Positions 16,514 through 24,984 of a stretch of DNA of 58,551 nt are shown here, piece by piece. The stretch covers positions 1 through 58,551 of the forward strand of contig DATAOV010000064.1 in assembly GCA_036265535.1 (NCBI GenBank). The letters run 5' to 3'. The DNA comes from AC-32 sp036265535. GTDB taxonomy: Bacteria > Actinomycetota > Thermoleophilia > Gaiellales > Gaiellaceae. Every line of letters begins with the position of its first letter. The stretch's first letter is position 1. The notes under the pieces were generated by a model. That model saw only the letters and a program-made list of their open reading frames with translations. It did no database searches and was not told where the DNA came from. The position numbers were made by a program, and so were the translations under genes.

Positions 16514-17677
16514 CTACGGGCGCAAGCTCGTTCTCTGATCTGCGAGCTCCGCGATCTGCTCGACGGCGTAGCGAAGCTCGTCGTCGGTGTTGAAGAAGTG
16601 CGGCCCGAGCCGCAGGCCCACGTCCGGCCGGTGGTCGCAGAGGATCCCACGCGCAGCGAGCTCCTCGTCGACCCGCTCGGCCTCCGGCGCCCGCACGACG
16701 ACGGTGCCCCCGCGCCGGGCCGGGTCGCCCGGGCTGCCGACGGGAAAGCCCGCCTCCTCGAGTAGCTCGATCAGCAGCGTCGTCTGCTCGACGGACCGCT
16801 CGCGAATCCGGTCGACGCCGACCTCCTCGATCACGTCGTAGCCGGCGGTCGCGGCGTAGAGCGCAGGCACGTTCGGCGTGCCGGTGAGGAACCGCGCCGC
16901 GCCCTCCGCGTAGTCCTGCTCCGGCTCGAAGTCGAACGGCCGCGCATGGGCCTGCCAGCCCGTGAGGCCGGGCTCGAGGACGGAGGCGAGGTCCGGCCGG
17001 ACGTACAGCCACCCCGCGCCGGGTCCGCCACAGAGCCATTTGACCGAGCCGCCGACCGCGAAGTCCACCCCGAGTGCGGTCACGTCGAGAGGCACCGTCC
17101 CGACCGACTGGTACGCGTCGAGCACGACCAGGGCGCCGTGATCGTGCGCGCGCTCGACGATCGCTTCGACGTCCTGGATCTCGCCCGTCTTGTAGAGGAC
17201 GTGCGTGACCGGCACGAGCAAGGTCCGGTCGTCGATTGCCTCCACGACACCCTCGTCGTCGGCCGCCACGAGGATGTCCGCGCCCCGCTCGGCGTGTGCC
17301 TGGTAGAGGTAGCGAACGGAGGGAAAGTTGCCCTCCTCGTAGACGATCCGGCGGCGCGGACGGTCGAAGCGGAAGCACGAGAGCACGACCGCCTCGGCGA
17401 TCGTCACGTTCTGGTGCATCGAGACCGTCCCGGCCGGCGCGCCGATCAGGCGGCCGATCTGGTCGCCGACGGTCAACGCCATCTCCCACCAGCCCTCGCC
17501 CCAGGCCCGGATACCTCGTGTCTTCCAGACGTGCGCGTACGCGAGGACGCGATCCTCGGCCGCCGCGGGCATCGCGCCCAGCGAGTGATTGATCAGGTAC
17601 GTCGTCTCCGCGAGGATCGGAAAGCGCTCGCGGTACTCGGAGAGCTCTGCCACCGGCCGCGAGTATAGGGACGTCAC
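16514..17677 (-). CDS. PLP-dependent class V aminotransferase, kynureninase-like
   Basis: 387 residues. The N-terminus has TTYLINHSLGAMPAAAEDRV, the substrate-side motif of kynureninases. Asp187 and Gln190 in VVLDAYQSVG contact the cofactor, and Lys213 in GGSVKWLCGGPGAGWLYVRP is the Schiff-base lysine in a kynureninase-type context. The C-terminus includes DHRPDVGLRLGPHFFNTDDE. Kynureninase cleaves kynurenine or 3-hydroxykynurenine to anthranilates and alanine. Close relatives with other substrates (cysteine desulfurase-like or isopenicillin epimerase-like) exist and no tryptophan-catabolism gene is adjacent, so the exact reaction is open. It is divergent from the subtilase gene. Confidence 0.8.
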   Translation of the reverse strand: MTSLYSRPVAELSEYRERFPILAETTYLINHSLGAMPAAAEDRVLAYAHVWKTRGIRAWGEGWWEMALTVGDQIGRLIGAPAGTVSMHQNVTIAEAVVLSCFRFDRPRRRIVYEEGNFPSVRYLYQAHAERGADILVAADDEGVVEAIDDRTLLVPVTHVLYKTGEIQDVEAIVERAHDHGALVVLDAYQSVGTVPLDVTALGVDFAVGGSVKWLCGGPGAGWLYVRPDLASVLEPGLTGWQAHARPFDFEPEQDYAEGAARFLTGTPNVPALYAATAGYDVIEEVGVDRIRERSVEQTTLLIELLEEAGFPVGSPGDPARRGGTVVVRAPEAERVDEELAARGILCDHRPDVGLRLGPHFFNTDDELRYAVEQIAELADQRTSLRP

Positions 17678-17718
17678 CGAGGCGAACCTGGTCCCCCGAA
17701 CGAGTGATTCGCCGGCCA

Positions 17719-17737
17719 GATCCCCTTTAGGGGTGAT
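17719..17737. promoter_or_regulatory. Inverted repeat upstream of the subtilase gene
   Basis: GATCCCCTTTAGGGGTGAT forms the stem ATCCCC/GGGGT-AT around TTTA, about 75 bases upstream of the subtilase start and 40 bases upstream of the divergent kynureninase-like gene. A related element, GATCACCCTTGCGAGGGATC, occurs at 34142-34161 upstream of the Tad pilus genes. It could be an operator or an RNA hairpin; the role is unknown. Confidence 0.4.
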
Positions 17738-17813
17738 AACGGCGCCTCCCCCCGCGAATACGGTCGAGTCAGGACGATTTGCGGCCCGCGCCCAGCGCGG
17801 AAAGGGGAGAGGA

Positions 17814-19592
17814 ATGCGGACGAGCGAGAGCGGCGGTACCGGTCAGACCCGTTCGAGCGGGCTCTGGGGCACAGGGCGCGGCGGACGGGGCGCCGACAGG
17901 CGCAATGCCACGCCGAAGCGTGGCCTCCTGGCTCTCGTCGTTGTCGCCCTCGCGGTCCCGCTTGCAGCGAGCGCCGGCTCGGACAAGCGGGACGCGGGCG
18001 TCGACAGCTACCTCGCCCCGGCGTTGCAGGCGGTGGCGAGCTCGACCCCGAACGCGGACGTGCGGGTGATCGTCCACAGCGACCGCGGCGCGGGCAAGGC
18101 GCAGGGCGCCCTGGACGAGTTCGCCGACCACGACAGCACGCGGCTCCCGATCGTCGATGCCGCGGCCGGGGCGGTTCGGGCCGGGGACCTGCCTGACCTT
18201 GCCGACTCTTCCGGCCTCGTGATCGTTCCCGACACGCCCGTCGCCCTCGACGGGCTGCACGGTTTCAAGGACACCAAGGAGAAGAGGAAGGTTCCGAGGG
18301 GCCACGGCCCGCAGGACTTCACCCCGAGCGACCTCTGGACCTCGGCCGTCGGCGTCGACACTCTCTGGCCCGTCCTGCCCGGCGCGCACGCGGAGATCGC
18401 GGCCGGCAAGAGGAATCCGTCCATCGCCTTCGTCGATTCCGGGATCGACGCCTCGCGGAGCGACTTCGCCGGCCGCATCCGCGCGCAGGTGAACATGATC
18501 TCCCTGACGGGGAACTCGGCGGGCGACGGACGCGGTCACGGCACCTTCGTGGCCGGCCTGGCCGCCGGCTCCGCCGACCGGCATTCGGGCGCGGCGCCGA
18601 CCGCGGGCATCGTCTCGATCGACGTGATGGACGACCAGGGCATGGCGCGCACGAGCGACGTGATCGCGGCCGCCCAGTGGATCCTCCGGAACAAGCAGCA
18701 GTACGACATTCGCGTCGCGAACTTCTCGCTCCACTCGGCGACTCCGAGCAGCTTCCGCTGGGACCCGCTCGACAAGGCGGTCGAGAAGCTCTGGTTCGGC
18801 GGCGTCGTCGTCGTCACCTCCTCGGGCAACTACGCCGAGAACGGAAAGGAGTCCGACGTCGAGTTCGGCCCCGCGAACGACCCGTTCGTGATCACGGTCG
18901 GCGCGCTCGACCTCCACAACTCGACCAGCCCCGACCGCGCCTCGGTCACGCCGTGGTCGACGTGGGGATACACGCACGACGGCTTCGCCAAGCCCGAGCT
19001 GAGCGCCCCGGGTCGGGATCTCGTCGGACCGATTCCCGCGGGATCGACGCTCGCCGAGGAGCGCCCGTCACAGGTCGTCCACACAGCCGACGGCACCTAC
19101 ATGAAGCTCTCCGGGACGTCCTTGTCCGCGCCGATCGTCTCCGGGATCGCGGCCGACCTGCTCATGCTGCGGCCCAATCTCACCCCCGACCAGGTCAAGG
19201 GCGCCCTGATGGTGGCCGCCCGGCCGGTCCGGCACGCGACCTTCCACTCGGCGGGAGTCGGTGAGGTCTTCGCGCCCGGCGCGCTGGGCTCAGACTCGCC
19301 TCCGAACCCGAACCGAGCACTGAACGCCTTCGTCGATCCGGACGGCGGGGACGGGCCCGCGTTCGACGAAGCCGCCTGGCTCGCGGCGGCGCAGGCATCG
19401 CCTGCCTGGGACGAGGTCTCCTGGCTCGACGGCTGGGAGGACGTGGCCTGGTCGCTCGTCTCCTGGCGCGACGTGTCCTGGAGCGACGTCTCGTGGAGCG
19501 ATGTGTCCTGGAGCGACGTGTCTTGGAGCGATGTCTCCTGGACGGACGTCTCCTGGTCGGACTCGGTCTACGGCGACGTCGCTCCCGACTAG
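17814..19592 (+). CDS. Secreted S8 (subtilisin-like) serine protease with Trp-rich pentapeptide tail
   Basis: 592 residues from the ATG at 17814, which has GGGGAGAGG upstream. A twin-basic N-terminus and hydrophobic stretch (GLLALVVVALAVPLAASAGS, about 37-56) form a signal peptide. Residues about 60-150 are a propeptide-like domain (ADVRVIVHSDRGAGKAQ). The catalytic triad is Asp208 (FVDSGID), His242 (GHGTFVAG) and Ser436 (GTSLSAP), with the oxyanion Asn339 (SSGN). The C-terminal 60 residues carry Trp at about every fifth position, ending in six DVSWS-type units. The protease should act outside the cell. The tail may be an envelope anchor, a secretion signal or a propeptide; its role is unknown. 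Confidence 0.9.
   Translation: MRTSESGGTGQTRSSGLWGTGRGGRGADRRNATPKRGLLALVVVALAVPLAASAGSDKRDAGVDSYLAPALQAVASSTPNADVRVIVHSDRGAGKAQGALDEFADHDSTRLPIVDAAAGAVRAGDLPDLADSSGLVIVPDTPVALDGLHGFKDTKEKRKVPRGHGPQDFTPSDLWTSAVGVDTLWPVLPGAHAEIAAGKRNPSIAFVDSGIDASRSDFAGRIRAQVNMISLTGNSAGDGRGHGTFVAGLAAGSADRHSGAAPTAGIVSIDVMDDQGMARTSDVIAAAQWILRNKQQYDIRVANFSLHSATPSSFRWDPLDKAVEKLWFGGVVVVTSSGNYAENGKESDVEFGPANDPFVITVGALDLHNSTSPDRASVTPWSTWGYTHDGFAKPELSAPGRDLVGPIPAGSTLAEERPSQVVHTADGTYMKLSGTSLSAPIVSGIAADLLMLRPNLTPDQVKGALMVAARPVRHATFHSAGVGEVFAPGALGSDSPPNPNRALNAFVDPDGGDGPAFDEAAWLAAAQASPAWDEVSWLDGWEDVAWSLVSWRDVSWSDVSWSDVSWSDVSWSDVSWTDVSWSDSVYGDVAPD
19407..19562 (+). repeat. In-frame pentapeptide repeat, core unit DVSWS
   Basis: From Trp532 to about residue 583 of the subtilase, Trp recurs at roughly five-residue spacing. 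The core from 19470 is six 15-base units, DVSWS x4, DVSWT, DVSWS. The DNA copies differ at synonymous positions (gacgtgtcctggagc versus gatgtctcctggacg), so protein-level selection rather than very recent duplication maintains them. Confidence 0.9.
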
Positions 19593-20620
19593 CTCAACCG
19601 CTTTAGTAGGCGAAGCGCCCGCTGGTCCCACGGCACGCGGTGCGTGACGCCTGCCTCGGCGAGCCCGTCGCGATTGGCGAGGTACCAGTCGTAGGTCTCG
19701 CAAAGCCCCTGCTCGTTCGAGAGCCGCGGGCGATAGCCGAGCAGGCGCTGCGCCTTCGAGACGTCCACGAACGAGTCTCGGTGCGCCGTGCGGTAGTGCC
19801 ACTCGGCCAGGGGTGAGAGGCGCGCCAGCTCGAGCGCGCGCAGGCTCAGCTCGGCGGGCCGCGCGGGCACAGGCCGCAGGCGGCTGGCCGAGCCGGCGTG
19901 GTCGATCAACGCCTCGAGGTCCGAGCGGACCGTGCCGAACCCAGTTGCGCCCACGTTGAAGGTCTCGCCGGCAACGTCCGCCGTGCCCGCGCTCACGGTC
20001 GCCTCGACGAGATCCTCCACGGCGAGGAGCTGGTAGCGGTTCGAGCCGTCGCCCAGGACCGGGATGCGGCGGCCCTCACGAATCCAGTCAAAGAGGATCT
20101 CGAAGACGCCGAGCCGCTCGGGGCCGATGAAGGTCTTCGGTCGCAGGACGACGACCTCGAGCCCCCGCCGCCCGGCGCGGCGGGCAACGCGCTCAGCCTC
20201 GATCTTCGACTCGCCGTAGTCGCCGACCCCGACGAGCGGCGCGTCCTCGCGGAGCGGGTGATGCTTCGGAATCCCGTAGACCGCCGTCGAGGAGATCTGC
20301 ACCGCTCGGCCCACGCCGGCCTCGAGCGCCGCAGCGAACGTGATGCCGGTGCCGTCGACGTTCGCGGATCGAATGGCGTCTCGCGAGGCCTGAATCGGTA
20401 GCGCCGCCGCGGCGTGGATCAGCACGTCGGCGCCGCCGACGAGGCGGGCGGCCGCCGAGAGGTCGCGCACGTCGCCGCGCAGCTCCTCCACCTCGCGCTC
20501 GAGCTCGGCGTCGTCGAGGGGCGCGAGGTCGAGCGTCCGCACGTCGTGCCCGTCGGCGAGCAGCCGCCGTGCCAGGTGCAGGCCGAGGAAGCCCGCGCCG
20601 CCGGAGATCGCCCACCGCAT
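19589..20620 (-). CDS. NAD-dependent epimerase/dehydratase family protein (extended SDR)
   Basis: 343 residues from the ATG at 20620. N-terminal Rossmann motif MRWAISGGAGFLGLHLARRL, cofactor strand VLIHAAAALP, catalytic Ser region VQISSTAVYGIPKHH and the YxxxK pair in VGDYGESKIEAERVARR. The later part includes LRPKTFIGPERLGVFEILFD and QLLAVEDLVEATV. The organisation is that of nucleotide-sugar epimerases or 3-beta-HSD-like enzymes; substrate unknown. The C-terminus (SFVDVSKAQRLLGYRPRLSN) is typical of sugar epimerases. It converges on the subtilase gene with a 4-base overlap and is divergent from the transglycosylase gene. Confidence 0.83.
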   Translation of the reverse strand: MRWAISGGAGFLGLHLARRLLADGHDVRTLDLAPLDDAELEREVEELRGDVRDLSAAARLVGGADVLIHAAAALPIQASRDAIRSANVDGTGITFAAALEAGVGRAVQISSTAVYGIPKHHPLREDAPLVGVGDYGESKIEAERVARRAGRRGLEVVVLRPKTFIGPERLGVFEILFDWIREGRRIPVLGDGSNRYQLLAVEDLVEATVSAGTADVAGETFNVGATGFGTVRSDLEALIDHAGSASRLRPVPARPAELSLRALELARLSPLAEWHYRTAHRDSFVDVSKAQRLLGYRPRLSNEQGLCETYDWYLANRDGLAEAGVTHRVPWDQRALRLLKRLS

Positions 20621-20674
20621 GCGGCTCACGCTAGCGGGAGGACTCTGGCCGCGACGGCCGAACTGGACCGGTCC

Positions 20675-21595
20675 GTGGCCCGCAGATCCGTCGCCCTGTG
20701 CGCGGCCGTGGTGACGGCGTTCGCCTTCGCCGCGGCAGCAAACGCCTCGAACCCCCAAATCGCGGGGCTCCAGGTCGCCCTGCGCGCATACGGGCTCTAC
20801 AACGGCCCGATCGACTCGATCGCCGGGCCTGGGACGGTGCGGGCGACGAAGGCTTTCCAGCGCCGCGCCGGCCTTGTGCCGGATGGCCGGGCGGGCCCTG
20901 CGACGCGGCGCGCACTGGGTCCGCTGGGCCAGCCGCTCTTCGGTCGCCGGACGCTGCGCCGGCGGATGTTCGGCTGGGACGTGTCCGTGCTGCAGTTCAT
21001 GCTCGCCCGGCGCGGCGCCCTCGTTCCGGTCTACGGCTACTTCGACGGTGCCACCGAGCGCGCGCTCAGGAGCTACCAGCGCGGACGACGGCTCGCCGCG
21101 GACGGCATCGCCGGGCGGTTCACCCTGACCGCCCTGGCCCGAGGCCGGCCGGCGGTGTCGCTCGTCCGCCGGAGGATCCGCCCCGCACGGACGATTCGCC
21201 GCACGCCGACAGGCGTCCGCAGCCTGCTCGCACACTGGGCGCGCATCTACAGCATGGATCCGGGGCTCGTTCGCGCACTCGCCTGGATGGAGTCGGGCTA
21301 CCAGACCGGCCTCGTCTCCTCGGCCGGGGCTCGCGGCGTAATGCAGGTGCTGCCGGTGACGAGGGACTACGTGGAGACGGTGCTGCTCCGCAAGCGCGTG
21401 CCGCACACGGTCAGCGGGGACATCCAGGTTGGAGTCGTCTTCCTCCGCCAGCTCTTGCGTGAGTTCCGCGGCAGCGAGCGGAAGGCGCTCGCCGGCTGGT
21501 ACCAGGGGCCTGCGTCCGTCCACCGGAACGGGCAGTACCGGGGCACGCGGCTGTTCGTCGCGAACGTGCTCGCGCTGCGGACCCGCGGCGTCTAG
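20675..21595 (+). CDS. Secreted peptidoglycan-binding lytic transglycosylase
   Basis: 306 residues from the GTG at 20675; upstream in-frame sequence overlaps the divergent epimerase and is not protein-like. A signal peptide (RRSVALCAAVVTAFAFAAAA) leads to two PG_binding_1 repeats: residues about 27-82 (LQVALRAYGLYNGPIDSIAG) and 98-157 (SVLQFMLARRGALVPVYGYF). A basic linker and an SLT domain (about 185-300) follow. The catalytic Glu206 lies in ALAWMESGYQTGLVSSAGAR, followed by GVMQVLPVTRDYV. It should cleave glycan strands in the wall, giving anhydro-muramyl ends. It overlaps the CopC-CopD gene tail-to-tail by 4 bases. Confidence 0.88.
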   Translation: MARRSVALCAAVVTAFAFAAAANASNPQIAGLQVALRAYGLYNGPIDSIAGPGTVRATKAFQRRAGLVPDGRAGPATRRALGPLGQPLFGRRTLRRRMFGWDVSVLQFMLARRGALVPVYGYFDGATERALRSYQRGRRLAADGIAGRFTLTALARGRPAVSLVRRRIRPARTIRRTPTGVRSLLAHWARIYSMDPGLVRALAWMESGYQTGLVSSAGARGVMQVLPVTRDYVETVLLRKRVPHTVSGDIQVGVVFLRQLLREFRGSERKALAGWYQGPASVHRNGQYRGTRLFVANVLALRTRGV

Positions 21596-22893
21596 CGTCC
21601 CTGCTGGGCGAGCGGCGGCCGCGACACCGGCTGCGGAGGAGGCTTCGAGTCGACCAGCACCGCTGCGGCCAACAGGATCGCCATCCCGACCGCGCTCTCC
21701 CCGGCCAGGCTGCGAGGCAGGGACGCGAACAGCGGCGCGCCGCGCTCCAGCCTCGGACGCACGAGGAAGTGGTGTGCGGCTCCCCAGAGCAGCGCAAGCG
21801 AGACCAGCGCGAGCTTGACCAGCAGCACCTGGCCGTAGCGCTCGCCCCAGAGATCGTCGAGCTGCGGCAACCGCAGCACGCTGAGGTAGATCCCCGCGCC
21901 GAGGATCACCACGATCAGACCGGACGCGAGGCGCGAGAAGCGCAGGAAGGCGCGCCGGCGCAGCTCGGGCTCGAGCGGCCAGACCACGAACGCGAGCTGC
22001 ACGAGGCCACCGACCCAGAGCGAGGCGGCCGTGAGGTGAGCCCAGTCCGCGAGCTGGGAGAGCCAGGTCGAGCCCGCATCGGCCGCGGAGTGCCCCGAGA
22101 GCGAGAGGCCCGAGGCGAAGCCGAGCGACAGGGCGAAGGCCGGCCAGAGCAGCCAGACCCGGTCGGTCAGCCAGGAGAGGAACACCAGCGCGCTCACGAG
22201 CGCAAAGCCGAGGGTCATGGCGACGAAGGCCGTCCCGAAGCGCGTCCCGTTCGCGACGGGGGCGAGGTCGCCGTAGAGGAACCTCCCGAAGGGCAGCTGA
22301 AGCGCGTCCTCGGCGCGCAGCAGGAAGGCGACGATCCCGACCTCGATCGCGCCCACCGCCCCGACCCCGAGCACGCGGTAGAAGCGGCGCTCCGTCTCCG
22401 GACGAAGAGGCCCGCGGAGGACGAGCAGGCGGAAGCCGAGCCCGCCGGCGAGCAGCGCCAGCGACAGGAAGTAGAGCCACCGCACCACGTGCTCCTCCGT
22501 CGTCGGCCCAGAGGCGCCGAAGGCCTCCGTGGCCGGCGGCGCGCGATGACGGACGCCGAAGGTGAAGACGCCGCTGATCACGTGCCCGTCCGCGGAGATC
22601 GCGCTCCAGCGGACCGTGTACGCCCCGCGCGGCAGCGCACCTACCGGTACGACGATCACCCGCGTGTCCGACCCTGCCCGCGTCGTGCCCGAGACGACCC
22701 GTCCCTTGGCGGTGTAGACGCGAATCCCGTTCGGCAGCGCCTTCACGCTCTGGTCGAAGCGCAGGCGGACGAGCTGCGGCGAGCTCGTCAGACGCTGCTG
22801 AACCTCCGGGCTCGTCTGAATGAGGGTGGCGTGCGCCGAGGCCACACCCGGAAGGACGAGCGCTGCGAGAGCGGCTACTAGAAGGCTCCTCAC
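21592..22893 (-). CDS. CopC-CopD fusion, copper resistance/import membrane protein
   Basis: 433 residues from a GTG at 22893 that overlaps the preceding stop (GTGA). The signal peptide (VRSLLVAALAALVLPGVASA) is cleaved just before HATLIQTSPEVQQRL, where the new N-terminal His is a known CopC copper ligand. The CopC domain runs to about residue 118 and includes WSAISADGHVISGVFTFGV with a second His. The remainder is a CopD-type membrane domain of about eight helices, with LSLSGHSA and LADWAHLTAASLWVGGLVQL. The fusion resembles YcnJ-type proteins that bind periplasmic or external copper and pass it across the membrane. It is the last gene of a small membrane-protein operon. Confidence 0.88.
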   Translation of the reverse strand: MRSLLVAALAALVLPGVASAHATLIQTSPEVQQRLTSSPQLVRLRFDQSVKALPNGIRVYTAKGRVVSGTTRAGSDTRVIVVPVGALPRGAYTVRWSAISADGHVISGVFTFGVRHRAPPATEAFGASGPTTEEHVVRWLYFLSLALLAGGLGFRLLVLRGPLRPETERRFYRVLGVGAVGAIEVGIVAFLLRAEDALQLPFGRFLYGDLAPVANGTRFGTAFVAMTLGFALVSALVFLSWLTDRVWLLWPAFALSLGFASGLSLSGHSAADAGSTWLSQLADWAHLTAASLWVGGLVQLAFVVWPLEPELRRRAFLRFSRLASGLIVVILGAGIYLSVLRLPQLDDLWGERYGQVLLVKLALVSLALLWGAAHHFLVRPRLERGAPLFASLPRSLAGESAVGMAILLAAAVLVDSKPPPQPVSRPPLAQQGR

Positions 22894-23474
22894 CGGTGCT
22901 GCTCCCCGGCAAGCGGCGAGAGGTGCCCGAAGATCGGGGCCACGTCGCGGTCGGAGTACAGAAAGACGGAGATTACGACGAACGTGATCGCGAATCCCGA
23001 GCTCCACACGGGCGACCGGCGACGGAAGGCGCCGATCAGCGGGAAGAGGGCTCCGATCAGGGCCGTCCACCCCAGGATGTGGTGAAGGAAGGCGGCTCGT
23101 GAGAAGAGCCAGCCGTTCTGCTCGTGGACGAGGATCGCCACTCCCGAGACCACGAGAGCCAGCGGCATCGCCAGCCTCCAGGCCACGTTGTGCAGCTTCC
23201 CGCGCACGAGGCCGAGCTCGGCCGCGCCGGCCAGCATCATCGTCTGGGCCCACGCCCCGTGGGCGACCATGTGGACCGTCGAGTTGGTGTAGAAGACCAT
23301 CACCGGCCACATCAGCACGCCCATCAGGAACATCAGGCTCGGCCAGAGGTAGGCCCGCCAGGGGCGCCGGCTCCAGACCTCGTCGCCGACGAGAGCCCGC
23401 GCGAGCAGACACAGCCCGAGCAGCAGGAAGCCGGTCGCAAACATCCAGTGGACGTGTTCTGCAGGCGGCTCCAT
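22890..23474 (-). CDS. Histidine-rich polytopic membrane protein, CopCD-linked
   Basis: 194 residues from the ATG at 23474, which overlaps the stop of the small gene upstream. Five or six hydrophobic helices carry conserved-looking histidines at their ends: EHVHWMFATGF, STVHMVAHGAWAQ, ILVHEQNGW and FLHHILGWTALIG. The His placement resembles haem- or copper-handling membrane proteins, but I do not recognise a named family. The stop overlaps the CopC-CopD start, so a joint role in copper transport or delivery is a reasonable inference. Confidence 0.7.
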   Translation of the reverse strand: MEPPAEHVHWMFATGFLLLGLCLLARALVGDEVWSRRPWRAYLWPSLMFLMGVLMWPVMVFYTNSTVHMVAHGAWAQTMMLAGAAELGLVRGKLHNVAWRLAMPLALVVSGVAILVHEQNGWLFSRAAFLHHILGWTALIGALFPLIGAFRRRSPVWSSGFAITFVVISVFLYSDRDVAPIFGHLSPLAGEQHR

Positions 23475-23743
23475 CAGCGGTCCTCGGCCTCGAGGTCCTC
23501 GATCACGCCCGGCGCGACGAACAGCGCGAAGACGACGCCGACCAGGACGGTCAGGAGCGGCGGCTGGACGAGCAGCCACCAGAAGCCCTGGTCGTGCGGA
23601 TGCAGCAGCGTGATTCGGTACGGCTGCAGGAATGCCCAGCAGACGCCGCCGAGCATCGTAAGCGGCCCAAGCGCCGCGACGGCTCTCGCGCGGAGCGACC
23701 GGCGGCGCGTCGCCACCCGCTCGGTGATCAGTTGCGTGCTCAT
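23474..23743 (-). CDS. Small two-helix membrane protein, CopCD-linked
   Basis: 89 residues from the ATG at 23743, chosen because GGAGGTGGAG immediately precedes it. Two hydrophobic helices (about 25-42, ALGPLTMLGGVCWAFLQPY, and 55-78, LVQPPLLTVLVGVVFALFVA) flank a short loop with HPHDQGFWW. The short acidic C-terminus overlaps the start of the His-rich membrane protein (ATGA). No family recognised. Probably a subunit of the same membrane complex as its two downstream neighbours. Confidence 0.65.
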   Translation of the reverse strand: MSTQLITERVATRRRSLRARAVAALGPLTMLGGVCWAFLQPYRITLLHPHDQGFWWLLVQPPLLTVLVGVVFALFVAPGVIEDLEAEDR

Positions 23744-23806
23744 CTCCACCTCCCCGGAGTCAGGACATCGACACGGGGCCCACGGGCGCTGGGCGTTGAC
23801 CGCGGG

Positions 23807-24469
23807 CTAGGCGGGAACGGGCGGCGGCCGGCTCTCGAAGGCGAGGCCGAAGAGCTTGCGTGGAGGTGCGACGGCGGTCTCGGTGCGCTGGCTGCGCGGC
23901 GGCGGCAAGGCGGTGCCGATCCGCCCGGCCCGGGCGCAGGTGTCCTTCGCGTAGCGCTCGTATGCCCTCAGCCAGGAGGCGACGGCGCTCCAGGCGAGCG
24001 CGACGAGCACGGCGAGCACCGCGAAGACAGGGAGCGCCGAGCTGTGGAGCCACGGCGAGAGCAGCGGCCAGCGTCCGACGGACGCCTGCTCCGCGTCTTG
24101 CTGAACGAGGTAGAAGAGCGAGGTCGCGAGGAAGGCGGCGAGCCAGAGCCGCGGCGAGAGGTCGAGGCGTACCCGAGGCGCGGGGCCAGGACGAGTGCCG
24201 ACCTTTGCCAGCACACGTCTTCCCGCCCGCGCGGCTGCGTGGGCGCGCACGAAGCGCCAGGCCAGGCGCGCGAACAGGAGCGCGACACCGAGCTTCACCG
24301 CGGCGAGCAGGAACGGGTAGTAGTCGGCGCCCGCGTAGCTGGGCGAGGCCACATGGCGGCCGACGTCCAGGCGGTGCGTCAGGCTCCGGCCGACGAGCTC
24401 CGCAATGAGCGCGAGCAACGCAAACGCCAGTCCGGCGAATAGGCGCTGATGACGCCTCGCGCGCTGCAT
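23807..24469 (-). CDS. Membrane protein of unknown function
   Basis: 220 residues from an ATG at 24469 (a GTG at 24496 is also possible). It has about four hydrophobic helices, including LFAGLAFALLALIAELVGRS, FLLAAVKLGVALLFARLAWR and LPVFAVLAVLVALAWSAVAS. Arg-rich loops lie between and a Pro- and Arg-rich tail follows. I do not recognise a family. It lies 63 bases upstream of the copper-linked trio on the same strand and may belong to that unit. The long charged C-terminal tail (from about 185) is probably cytoplasmic. Confidence 0.6.
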   Translation of the reverse strand: MQRARRHQRLFAGLAFALLALIAELVGRSLTHRLDVGRHVASPSYAGADYYPFLLAAVKLGVALLFARLAWRFVRAHAAARAGRRVLAKVGTRPGPAPRVRLDLSPRLWLAAFLATSLFYLVQQDAEQASVGRWPLLSPWLHSSALPVFAVLAVLVALAWSAVASWLRAYERYAKDTCARAGRIGTALPPPRSQRTETAVAPPRKLFGLAFESRPPPVPA

Positions 24470-24518
24470 CGCCTCAAAGTGTGCCTCAGACGGCACACCG
24501 AGTCCAAACGGAACCGAT

Positions 24519-24905
24519 CTAGCCCAGGATGGTCAGGTTCCAGCGAGGCTCCGACGGGCGGTCGAATCCCAGCAGCAGGATGCGCTGCCACTGGCCGAGG
24601 CTGAGCGTGCCCCCACGGAACGGAATCTGCTCGCTGCGCGGGCCGAGCAGCAGGCAGAGGAGCCGCTCGCGCTCGGGCTCATCCTGCGGCACGAGGCGGG
24701 TGAGCAGGTCCTCGAGATCGGCGAAGAAGCCGCTTTCCCGCTCCTGAACCCGGACGAGCGCGATGTCGTCGAGCGGTGAGATGTAGGCGATCCCACTCCC
24801 GTGTCCGGAGCGCGAGAGCTCTCGCTTGACCTCGTTGGTGATGTCGAGCACCGTCAGCGACGGGAGCGCCGAGGCGATCGAATAGGGAACCTCGACGCTT
24901 GTCAT
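24519..24905 (-). CDS. YjbQ/UPF0047 family protein
   Basis: 128 residues. The family's C-terminal signature is present as FRGGTLSLGQWQRILLLGFD followed by a short strand pair ending LTILG. The central block that in most members reads T-x-A-L-T-I-N-E is here altered to ISPLDDIALVRVQERESGFF, so the presumed active site is divergent. Members have been linked to a secondary thiamine-phosphate synthase activity, but the physiological role is unsettled. It lies 79 bases downstream of ispH on the same strand and could be the tail of the hopanoid operon; no promoter or terminator is obvious in that gap. Confidence 0.75.
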   Translation of the reverse strand: MTSVEVPYSIASALPSLTVLDITNEVKRELSRSGHGSGIAYISPLDDIALVRVQERESGFFADLEDLLTRLVPQDEPERERLLCLLLGPRSEQIPFRGGTLSLGQWQRILLLGFDRPSEPRWNLTILG

Positions 24906-24984
24906 GCCGGAGCCTTGTATCGCCTGCGCGATTTCATTCCGCCGGGCAGACGGGCGGTGGTCCCCAAGCTGAACGCGGAGCGTG

